A stretch of DNA of 8,786 nucleotides from an uncultured Alphaproteobacteria bacterium (lineage in GTDB: Bacteria > Pseudomonadota > Alphaproteobacteria > Puniceispirillales > UBA1172), in contig CALFYS010000102.1 in NCBI GenBank assembly GCA_937952245.1, forward strand, positions 1-8,786, read 5' to 3'. The position numbers and the translations under genes are program-made. Below are positions 1 through 6,540 of the stretch, one piece after another (position 1 is the first letter of the stretch; every line of letters begins with the position of its first letter). The notes below the pieces were generated by a model, which was not told the DNA's origin, searched no databases, and saw nothing but the letters and a program-made list of their open reading frames with translations.

Positions 1-55
1 CATCACGGTCACTTGCGGAAAGCGCCGCTGATGTGGCGGTGAACGTATCATCCCC
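1..55 (-). repeat. 55-bp perfect repeat, copy at the left edge (partner at 355-409)
   Basis: Positions 1-55 equal 355-409 exactly, at an offset of 354 bases (one unit). The identity ends at 55/409, exactly where copy A of the other long repeat begins. The unit at the edge is therefore a mosaic of two different donor units. The match may extend further left, outside the window. It encodes GDDTFTATSAALSASDRD. Confidence 0.9.
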
Positions 56-3000
56 GGCGGTATCTTCAAAAGATAAGCTGGAGATGCTGGACAAAACAGG
101 CGCGTCATTAACGCCGGTGATGCTGGCGGTAAGGGTCTGGCTGGCAGAAGCGGAGCCATCGGTGACCGATAAAGTGAACTCATCAGAAGCCGCCGCCGTC
201 AGGCCTTCAATCGCGGCATCATCAGGAACATAGCGATAGTCACCATTGCTGCTGTTCAAATAGAGCGTGCCGTAATCCCCTGAAACGGATTTATCAAAAT
301 CAGCAAGGGTGGAATCATCAACCATATCCGTCGCGCTATAGGTGAAGGATGTGTCATCACGGTCACTTGCGGAAAGCGCCGCTGATGTGGCGGTGAACGT
401 ATCATCCCCAGATGTATCGGTGATGCTGATGCCTGTTAACGCCGCCAGACTAGGCGTGTCATTAACCCCGATGATCGTATTGCTGATTGTTGCCGAAACG
501 GTTGCGCTGCCATCGCTGGCCACCAAGGTGAAATCTTCTGTCTGTGTTGTCTTGGCTTCTTCAATCGCCGTGTCATTAGGAACATAGCGGTTGGCCCCTG
601 ATGAGCTGTTGATGTAAAGCGTCCCATACGTGCCCGCAACAGCATGGGTGTAACCATCAATAGAATCATCTGCTGTCATGCCCGATACAGAGAAACTTAA
701 CGCGTCATTATCGCGGTCACTTGATGTCACGGTCAATGACGCGGCATCAAGGCTGTCATCGCCAGAAGTATCGGTGAAACTGTTGCTGCCCGAGATGGAT
801 AACACTGGGGTATCGTTAGCACCGGTGATATTCGCGGTTAACGTCTGATTGACCGAGGCTGTACCATCACTTGCCGTCAGGGTGAAACTGTCGGTCTGAT
901 CGGTTTTAATGCCTTCAATCGCGTCATCATCAGGAACATAGGAAAACGCCCCGCTGGTCTCATTAATATAGAGCGTGCCGTAATCTCCGGCCACGGCATG
1001 GGTATAGCCATCAACACTGTCATCGGCAGAAGCCCCCGCAATGCTATAGGTCAGGCTTTGCCCACTATCCCGCTCCGTTGCGGACAAACTGTCGGTGGCC
1101 GCTGAAAAACTGTTATCGGCGGCGGTATCTTCAAAAGATAAGCTGGAGATGCTGGACAAAACAGGCGCGTCATTAACGCCGGTGATGCTGGCGGTAAGGG
1201 TCTGGCTGGCAGAAGCGGAGCCATCGGTGACCGATAAAGTGAACTCATCAGAAGCCGCCGCCGTCAGGCCTTCAATCGCGGCATCATCAGGAACATAACG
1301 ATAGTCACCATTGCTGCTGTTCAAATAAAGCGTGCCGTAATCTCCATCGACAGCATGGGTAAAGCCTGATTGACTGGAATTGGTTGTTGCACCATCCGCG
1401 CTATAAGTGAGGCTAGCGCCGGTATCACGATCGCTGGCGGTCAGGCTGGCGTTAACATTGCTGAAACTATCATCAGCATCGGTATCGCTGAAACTTATGC
1501 CGGAAAGCGCGTTCAATTCAGGCGTGTCATTGACCCCTTTGACTTCCACCGTCAGGGTTTGCCGATCAAAGTCTGAGCCATCACGAACGTTTAGGGTGAA
1601 CGTCTCTGTGACCGTCTCGGTTGTGCCTTCAATCGCGCTGTCATTCGGCACATAAGTATAGGCCCCTGTTTCACTGTTGAGATGGAGCGTGCCGTAATCC
1701 CCCGCCAAAGAACGATCAAAACCATCGAGAGATGATGAGGTATTGGCATCGGTCAAACTATAGGTCAATGCCGTGTCATCACGGTCGCTGGCATCAAGAT
1801 TGGCGCTTGAATTGCTGAAACTGTCATCATTGGCTGTGTCTTCAATCAAAACACTGGTCAAGGCTGATAAAACAGGGGTGTCGTTAACGCCAGTGACCGC
1901 GATGGTCAGGGTTTCACGGGCGTTGTCACGGCCATCATTAACGGTGATGGTGAAGCTTTCGGAACTATCGGTTTTCAAATTTTCAATCGCTGTATCATCA
2001 GGGACGAAAGCATAAGCCCCTGTTGATTTATTGATAAAGAGTTTACCGAAAGAGCCATCTGTTGAATGGGTAAAGCCGCTGCGTGATGTATCGGCTTGCA
2101 TATCATTAATGCTGAATTCAATGGTATCGCCATCGGCGTCATTGCCATCGGCGCTGGCCGAATTGGTATTAAAACTGTCATCGGCATCGGTATCTTCAAA
2201 ATTGATCGCCGCTAATGTGCCAATGGTCGGGGCGGTATTAACACGTTCAGGGCTGCTTTCATTTTCAGACGTTGAAGACTGGTTTGAATTGCTTTCATCC
2301 CTTGTTGATTTCTGTTCTTCTTCTTTTTTATCGTCTTCTAATTTTTCAACCTGTTCATCAACATCTTCTTCAACCGTTTGCTGTGTGTCAGGCTCTGATG
2401 ACGCTGGTTTTTCGTCTTCCTTTTTGTCATCAATCAAATCATTAGAAAGATTAGCCATCTCGTTGGTAAGGGCTGTTTTATCCTCTTCCTTTTGGTCATC
2501 AATCATGCCGAATGACCGCAAAACAATCAGATCAAACTTAGACGGTTCTTGCTTTTTTTCGGCTGTTCCTGAAGGCGCGGAAGCGGGCGTGTCTTCAATT
2601 TTTTCAGTGCCGTCAGGGGCTAAATTTTCCCCTTCATCATTCGCCGCAAGGACGATTGGCGTTTCTTCTGCCGGAGTTTCACCTGTTTGGGTTTCATCAG
2701 TTTTTGGCTCACCATTGGCATCTGTTTCCACACCTGTTGCTGGCTCACTTTCTGGTTCTTCTTCAGAAGACGCGCCGGCTTCCTCTTGCCCAGATTCTTG
2801 AGTAGATTCCTGCGTGGACTCTTCTTCTTCATCAGATGGCGTATCGTCTTGCGCTTGGTCGTCTTCGGGGCTTTCTTCGCCGCCGCTTTCCTCTTCCTCT
2901 TTTTTCGGTGCGGTTTCAATACTATCAATCACCGCATCAATTTCTTCTGGCTCAAACCGTGTTGGCGGCGAAAACTGACCGCCAGCATCCATGGCAACGC

Positions 3001-3598
3001 CGAACCCCGGGCGAACCAATGATGATTGGCACCCTGCCGCTGAGCTGGTGCCGCCGCCACATCCCGCCGAAATTGATGTCATATCAATCAAGCCTGAAAG
3101 CAATACAATCGTGCTTTCTTCGGGTGAGACCGTCCCGATCACTTCAGTGCCGCGAATGGAAATCACAGCATTGCCCGCGGTGACTTTCATGTTTTCAGGT
3201 TTTTTCTTGGCAATGCGCCCTGAAATAAATCGGAACACGCCTTTTTTAATATTGGCACTCACCGCCCCGGCCTGATTGCCCGGATCATAGACAAATTCAT
3301 CAATCACAATGGTGCTGTCCGCGCCCATGGAAAATGTTGTTTCATCCATGAGCAAAATTTGAATACGGCCATCTTGAGGGGTGCGGATTTCATCATTGAG
3401 GAAAATCTGATCGCCTGTTGTGATGACTTCAAATTGGCCATTTTCATCGCGGCGTTCTGTCTGCCCAGCGGAGGCGGCCAGCACCCCAACAAGAACCCGT
3501 TCCTTGGCACTCACTAAGGATGGCATAGACCCAAGGGAAATGGCCAGAACAGCAACAATCAGCATATGCAGAAATTTTGAACAATCATGAATTCGCAT
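1..3598 (-). CDS. Giant exported FecR-domain / VCBS-repeat surface protein (C-terminus beyond the window)
   Basis: An unbroken minus-strand frame runs from ATG at 3598 to the left edge, giving 1199 whole codons without a stop. Residues 1-31 form a signal peptide (basic start, hydrophobic LIVAVLAISLG, cleavage near VSA|KE). Residues about 40-175 match a FecR domain: GDQIFLNDEIRT, then LLMDETTFSMG, FRFISGRI and the closing VISIRGTEVIG. A Cys pair (C180, C190) follows. Residues about 231-450 are Glu/Asp/Ser/Thr-rich and look disordered. From residue 454 there are tandem VCBS/cadherin-like units with the hallmarks GDYGTLYLN, YRYVPDD, FTLSVTDG and GVNDTPVL, plus Asp-rich DTDADDSF and DRD segments that may bind calcium. 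The start abuts the stop of the upstream TPR/barrel gene (TAAATG), with GGAAG upstream as a possible ribosome site. A role as a cell-surface adhesin or matrix protein is inferred. FecR here is not the usual anti-sigma partner, because no sigma factor or TonB receptor is nearby. The C-terminal domain and total length are unknown. Confidence 0.9.
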   Translation of the reverse strand, partial: MRIHDCSKFLHMLIVAVLAISLGSMPSLVSAKERVLVGVLAASAGQTERRDENGQFEVITTGDQIFLNDEIRTPQDGRIQILLMDETTFSMGADSTIVIDEFVYDPGNQAGAVSANIKKGVFRFISGRIAKKKPENMKVTAGNAVISIRGTEVIGTVSPEESTIVLLSGLIDMTSISAGCGGGTSSAAGCQSSLVRPGFGVAMDAGGQFSPPTRFEPEEIDAVIDSIETAPKKEEEESGGEESPEDDQAQDDTPSDEEEESTQESTQESGQEEAGASSEEEPESEPATGVETDANGEPKTDETQTGETPAEETPIVLAANDEGENLAPDGTEKIEDTPASAPSGTAEKKQEPSKFDLIVLRSFGMIDDQKEEDKTALTNEMANLSNDLIDDKKEDEKPASSEPDTQQTVEEDVDEQVEKLEDDKKEEEQKSTRDESNSNQSSTSENESSPERVNTAPTIGTLAAINFEDTDADDSFNTNSASADGNDADGDTIEFSINDMQADTSRSGFTHSTDGSFGKLFINKSTGAYAFVPDDTAIENLKTDSSESFTITVNDGRDNARETLTIAVTGVNDTPVLSALTSVLIEDTANDDSFSNSSANLDASDRDDTALTYSLTDANTSSSLDGFDRSLAGDYGTLHLNSETGAYTYVPNDSAIEGTTETVTETFTLNVRDGSDFDRQTLTVEVKGVNDTPELNALSGISFSDTDADDSFSNVNASLTASDRDTGASLTYSADGATTNSSQSGFTHAVDGDYGTLYLNSSNGDYRYVPDDAAIEGLTAAASDEFTLSVTDGSASASQTLTASITGVNDAPVLSSISSLSFEDTAADNSFSAATDSLSATERDSGQSLTYSIAGASADDSVDGYTHAVAGDYGTLYINETSGAFSYVPDDDAIEGIKTDQTDSFTLTASDGTASVNQTLTANITGANDTPVLSISGSNSFTDTSGDDSLDAASLTVTSSDRDNDALSFSVSGMTADDSIDGYTHAVAGTYGTLYINSSSGANRYVPNDTAIEEAKTTQTEDFTLVASDGSATVSATISNTIIGVNDTPSLAALTGISITDTSGDDTFTATSAALSASDRDDTSFTYSATDMVDDSTLADFDKSVSGDYGTLYLNSSNGDYRYVPDDAAIEGLTAAASDEFTLSVTDGSASASQTLTASITGVNDAPVLSSISSLSFEDTAGDDTFTATSAALSASDRD
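55..277 (-). repeat. Near-identical long repeat, copy A (partner at 1120-1342)
   Basis: Positions 55-232 are identical to 1120-1297 (178 bases). The match then continues with single differences at 233/1298 and 263/1328, up to a further mismatch at 278/1343. The offset is 1065 bases, equal to three repeat units (355 codons). Other pairs of units in the array are clearly more diverged, so this pair marks a recent duplication or gene conversion. Confidence 0.92.
355..409 (-). repeat. 55-bp perfect repeat, internal copy (partner at 1-55)
   Basis: This is the internal partner of the left-edge copy, one repeat unit away. It encodes the same Asp-rich TFTATSAALSASDRD segment at residues about 1064-1081 of the surface protein. 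Confidence 0.9.
1120..1342 (-). repeat. Near-identical long repeat, copy B (partner at 55-277)
   Basis: This is the second copy of the block. It encodes the stretch from the YLNSSNGDYRY strand through SVTDGSASAS and GVNDAPVLSS to SLSFEDTA. The two third-base-type differences near its end (1298, 1328) are silent or nearly so, since the translated segments agree. Confidence 0.92.
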
Positions 3599-4936
3599 TT
3601 AAAAACTCGCTTCCACACCAACAGAAAATTCAGCCCCATCACGCCGATAATTTGGAATGTTTGATTCCGTGTCACTCATCGAGAGATTTATATAAGGAAC
3701 ATGAGAGATGCCGTAAATATCAACAACATCGAGATAACGAAAATTTAACGCCAATTCATTGATCGACGTTTTTTGACGCTCCGAAGAAATAAACGTATCG
3801 GCAACATCATATCGGGTCCATTGACGGGACAAGGTGGCATTGACCGATACAATGTCATTGGCCGCGTAACCTGTGAGCTCAAGTTTTTCAAATTGAAAAT
3901 CATTGACCTCATTTTCAGCGTTGTTAATGCCGCCACTAAGACCAAACCGCAAAAACCCAAAGCCTGTTGACCCTGTAATATTTGTTCGTGCGGTATATGA
4001 CCTGTTTGATTTTCCTTCGTTATTGGCCACGCCCGCAAAAGGAAAATAAACATTCCTTGCCGCCGATAAAGTGGCATTGACCGATACGATATTGGCAAAG
4101 GGTTTTGTGATGCCCGCAAACAGGCCCATTGATTTGTTGAAATCTTGTTTGCCAACATCGGTATAGGATCCAAATCCACCAATATTGAGCCGGTATTCAT
4201 CAGCCCGCAATAAGGAGAAATTTACAGATAAGCTTTCGACATCTGAACGTGCGGGGTCATGGGTATCGCGGCCAGAAAAACTGATGCCCGCGCTTAACTG
4301 TGTCGGGGTTTGATAATCTAACTCTTCGGATACTGATAAATAGGTGCGATAACCGTAAAACTGGTCTGATTTATCTTTCGTGGTGTTTTCCAGCGGTAAA
4401 TTCAGCAATAGGATTTCATCATCCTTTGATCGGCCAAAGGCATTTTCGGTTTGACCGGCATAGACGGAATACCCACCACTGATGACGGTGGTATCCAGTC
4501 CTTCTTCAATTTGTTCCGCTAAGCCTAGGGCACGTTGCCGCGTTTGTTCTGGCGTATCTTCATCTTGGATCAGATCATCCAGAATTCTCTTGGCGCTAAT
4601 AAATTTGCCCAGTTGGATTTGAATATCCGCCAGCAATACACGGGCAATGGTGGATTCGGGATCAATAAACAAAACCCTTTCAAGGGTGGCTTCCGCGCCT
4701 TCGAGATTGCCTTCAGCAATTTGCGCCTGCATGACTTTGAAATTCAATTCAAGGTCAGCCGGATTCTGAAACAATTGCACCATCAATTGTCCCAATGATA
4801 ATTTTTGTTCTTCTGTCTGTTGTTGAGCAGTTGTTACCGTCTGCGCGAAAGAAAAAAATGGCGTTAAGATTGCAGGAATCATCCCCGCACAAACAACCAT
4901 GGCAAAGCCCATTTTTTTTCTTTTGAAACTGTGCAT
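3599..4936 (-). CDS. Exported TPR-plus-beta-barrel outer-membrane protein
   Basis: This 445-residue protein has a signal peptide (basic SFKRKK, hydrophobic core, cleavage near SFA|QT at residue 31). Residues about 58-122 are two TPR-like helical hairpins (NPADLELNF, GNLEGAEATLERVLFIDPE, LGKFISAKRILDDLI). From about 150 to the end, alternating hydrophobic/polar strands rich in Gly, Ser, Tyr and Asn resemble an outer-membrane beta-barrel. It closes with FSVGVEASF, and a terminal Phe is the usual barrel-assembly signal. TPR followed by a barrel recalls the DUF560/SLAM (type XI secretion) proteins, but I cannot confirm that family by eye. It is the first gene of an operon with the giant FecR/VCBS protein, which it abuts with no spacer, so a role in exporting or anchoring that protein is inferred. 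The start at 4936 keeps the basic n-region; Met9 would lose it. No clear Shine-Dalgarno sequence precedes either start. Confidence 0.85.
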   Translation of the reverse strand: MHSFKRKKMGFAMVVCAGMIPAILTPFFSFAQTVTTAQQQTEEQKLSLGQLMVQLFQNPADLELNFKVMQAQIAEGNLEGAEATLERVLFIDPESTIARVLLADIQIQLGKFISAKRILDDLIQDEDTPEQTRQRALGLAEQIEEGLDTTVISGGYSVYAGQTENAFGRSKDDEILLLNLPLENTTKDKSDQFYGYRTYLSVSEELDYQTPTQLSAGISFSGRDTHDPARSDVESLSVNFSLLRADEYRLNIGGFGSYTDVGKQDFNKSMGLFAGITKPFANIVSVNATLSAARNVYFPFAGVANNEGKSNRSYTARTNITGSTGFGFLRFGLSGGINNAENEVNDFQFEKLELTGYAANDIVSVNATLSRQWTRYDVADTFISSERQKTSINELALNFRYLDVVDIYGISHVPYINLSMSDTESNIPNYRRDGAEFSVGVEASF

Positions 4937-4980
4937 CTAGGGGAAATAAAAAAAATAATTCAAACAACAAAATGATGTTT

Positions 4981-5009
4981 CTTATACTTGATTTATAAGG
5001 TTTTGACAA
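4981..5009 (-). promoter_or_regulatory. Sigma-70 type promoter for the barrel / FecR-VCBS operon
   Basis: On the minus strand, TTGTCA (5009-5004) is followed by a 17-base spacer and TATAAG (4986-4981). Each hexamer matches 5 of 6 consensus bases at ideal spacing. Transcription would start near 4974, giving a leader of about 38 bases. That leader is AT-rich, has a run of T, and shows no good ribosome binding site before the ATG at 4936. Confidence 0.65.
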
Positions 5010-5064
5010 AATTTTCCCGTGGCGATTTGCGACCGCATGGATAAATAAATCTCAAATCATGGAT

Positions 5065-5088
5065 AGGATTACCCAAAGGGGTAATCCT
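5065..5088. terminator. Perfect 10-bp inverted repeat after the aminotransferase gene
   Basis: AGGATTACCC (5065-5074) and GGGTAATCCT (5079-5088) form a perfect stem with a 4-base loop, 6 bases past the aminotransferase stop. It probably ends that transcript and separates it from the promoter at 4981-5009. The T run (5088-5091) lies on the plus-strand side and the minus-strand tail is ATCC. Intrinsic termination in the gene's own direction therefore lacks the usual U tract. Confidence 0.5.
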
Positions 5089-5094
5089 TTTAAG

Positions 5095-6468
5095 TTAACC
5101 CAAGATGCGTTTGACCGCCGCCGCTACACCATCAACAATCTGATCGACTTCAGGCTTTGACAAACAGAACGGCGGAGCAAAACCCAAAATATCACCCTGC
5201 GGCATGGCGCGGGCGATAATCTTACTGTCTTCCACAAGAGCGGCTGAAATTTGAGGGCCGATTTTTTCAGACGTCTCAAAGAAGCCGCGACTGTCTTTGT
5301 CTTTGACAAATTCAACCGCGCATAACAGACCTTCGCCGCGGACATCCCCAACATGAGGGTGATCTTGCAACGCGTCTTTCATGGCTTTGTTTAAGTAAGC
5401 CCCAACCTCACCTGCGTTTTGCATCAGGTTCAATTCATCCAACAGTTTCAAATTGGCAACACCCGCGGCCGCGCCAATCGGATGGGCAGAATATGTCCAG
5501 CCATGGCCAATAGGGCCATTTTCATCGGTTCCCTGTTCCAATACAGCCCACATCTTTTCTGAAACAATGGAACCTGAAAGTGGCGCATAAGCCGAGGTCA
5601 ACCCTTTGGCAATAGTAATCAAATCTGGCTTTAAGCCATAATATTCCGACCCAAACATCGTGCCCATACGGCCAAAGCCAGTCACCACTTCATCGGCGAT
5701 TAAAAGAATATCATGACGTTCCAACACCGCCTGAATAGCATCCCAATAACCACGTGGCGGCGGCACAATACCGCCTGTCCCCAAAGCTGGTTCACCAATA
5801 AAGGCCGCGATTGTATCCGCCCCTTCCCGTTCGATTAAAGCTTCCAATTCAGCAACACAATGCTGGACAAACTCTTCTTCGGTTTGGTTAAGATGTTCAC
5901 GGCGGAAATAATAGGGCGCTTCGGTATGCAGAACATTCGCCAGCGGCAAATCAAATTTATGATGGAACAATGACAATCCAGTGAGCGAGCCTGTCATCAG
6001 GCCAGAGCCATGATAACCCCGCCAACGCGAAATAATCTTCTTCTTTTCTGGCCGCCCCAAAATATTATTGTAATACCAAACCAGCTTGATGTTGGTTTCA
6101 TTGGCATCTGAACCGGAAAGACCAAAATAAACTTTGCTCATATGGTCTGGCGCGCGATCCAGAATCATTTTCGACAAGGTGATGGACGCTTCCGTGCCAT
6201 GCCCCACATAAGCATGATAATAAGCCAGTTCTTTGGCTTGCTTGGCGATGGCATCCGCAATGTCCTGGCGGCCATACCCAACATTGACACAATAAAGCCC
6301 GGCGAAAGCATCAAGCAGTTTATGCCCCTCTCTGTCTTCGATAAAACAACCTGTCCCACCGGTGATCACACGGCTGGGTGTATCCCCCCTGGCGTGTTGC
6401 GCCAGATGTGTTGATGGATGGAAAAAATGATCACGATCCCATTGATCAAGTTGGTCGTTTTTCAGCAT
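5095..6468 (-). CDS. PLP-dependent class III (omega) aminotransferase
   Basis: This 457-residue protein is full length for the class III aminotransferase family, which moves an amino group from an amine or omega-amino acid to a keto acid such as pyruvate, in the cytoplasm. Visible landmarks are: GLYCVNVGYGR at 57-67; SGSDANE at 118-124, the phosphate-binding turn; GYHGS at 151-155, with Tyr152 expected to stack on PLP; EPALGTGG at 226-233; ADEVVTGFGR at 258-267, with Asp259 contacting the pyridine nitrogen; and TIAKGLTSAY, with Lys288 as the Schiff-base lysine. Arg420 (IIARAMPQGD) fits the mobile arginine that binds substrate carboxylates. The usual Trp of the GLWC motif is Tyr59. The substrate (putrescine, beta-alanine, taurine-like or another amine) cannot be read from the sequence. 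It lies 72 bases after the DUF4198 gene and may share its transcript. The start ATG has only a weak GGA upstream. Confidence 0.93.
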   Translation of the reverse strand: MLKNDQLDQWDRDHFFHPSTHLAQHARGDTPSRVITGGTGCFIEDREGHKLLDAFAGLYCVNVGYGRQDIADAIAKQAKELAYYHAYVGHGTEASITLSKMILDRAPDHMSKVYFGLSGSDANETNIKLVWYYNNILGRPEKKKIISRWRGYHGSGLMTGSLTGLSLFHHKFDLPLANVLHTEAPYYFRREHLNQTEEEFVQHCVAELEALIEREGADTIAAFIGEPALGTGGIVPPPRGYWDAIQAVLERHDILLIADEVVTGFGRMGTMFGSEYYGLKPDLITIAKGLTSAYAPLSGSIVSEKMWAVLEQGTDENGPIGHGWTYSAHPIGAAAGVANLKLLDELNLMQNAGEVGAYLNKAMKDALQDHPHVGDVRGEGLLCAVEFVKDKDSRGFFETSEKIGPQISAALVEDSKIIARAMPQGDILGFAPPFCLSKPEVDQIVDGVAAAVKRILG

Positions 6469-6496
6469 AGCTCAAATCCAGTTTTGGGTTAATAAT

Positions 6497-6524
6497 CGCC
6501 GCAGGTTAAAGGCTTTAGGCGGCG
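6497..6524. terminator. GC-rich hairpin between the DUF4198 and aminotransferase genes
   Basis: CGCCGC (6497-6502) pairs with GCGGCG (6519-6524) around a TAAA-GGC-TTTA inner element. On the minus strand it starts 16 bases past the DUF4198 stop and is followed by the AT-rich ATTATTAA rather than a true T run. It may act as a weak terminator, a processing site or a stability hairpin within a two-gene transcript. Confidence 0.35.
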
Positions 6525-6540
6525 GTGTTAAGAGTGTTTT

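Larger units (their letters stand above)
1..2239 (-). repeat. Tandem array of VCBS units, 354/357-bp period, inside the surface-protein gene
   Basis: The NDTP/NDAP-type unit junction recurs at plus-strand positions 2231, 1877, 1523, 1166, 809, 455 and 101. The spacings are 354, 354, 357, 357, 354 and 354 bases, or 118-119 codons, so every step keeps the frame. Six complete units and part of a seventh are visible and the array continues past the left edge. Each unit reads, in protein order: NDxP, a Phe/Asp-rich D(T/A)xxDDSF segment, DRD, a linker with DGxxH or DGFD, GxYGTLYxN, YVPxDxAIE, a FTLxVxDG strand and the next GVNDTP. The pattern fits VCBS repeats, which are common in large RTX-type and other bacterial adhesins. 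Confidence 0.9.

Noticed and set aside
1..2239. Regular repeats considered as a CRISPR array
   Set aside because: The period is 354-357 bases, multiples of three, in one open coding frame with degenerate units. This is protein repeat structure, not short identical repeats with spacers.
2031..2801. Plus-strand open frame of 256 residues, very Ser-rich
   Set aside because: It is antisense to the acidic linker and first VCBS unit. The Ser/Phe/Leu richness is the complement of Glu/Asp/Lys codons, and there is no domain or start signal.
2687..3275. Overlapping plus-strand frames of 94-115 residues with Phe/Arg-rich sequence
   Set aside because: These are shadows of the FecR/linker coding region in other frames, with no recognisable domain. 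The minus-strand frame has clear FecR features.
3745..4200. Minus-strand 151-residue frame within the barrel gene
   Set aside because: It is out of frame with the 445-residue barrel protein and has no barrel or other pattern of its own.
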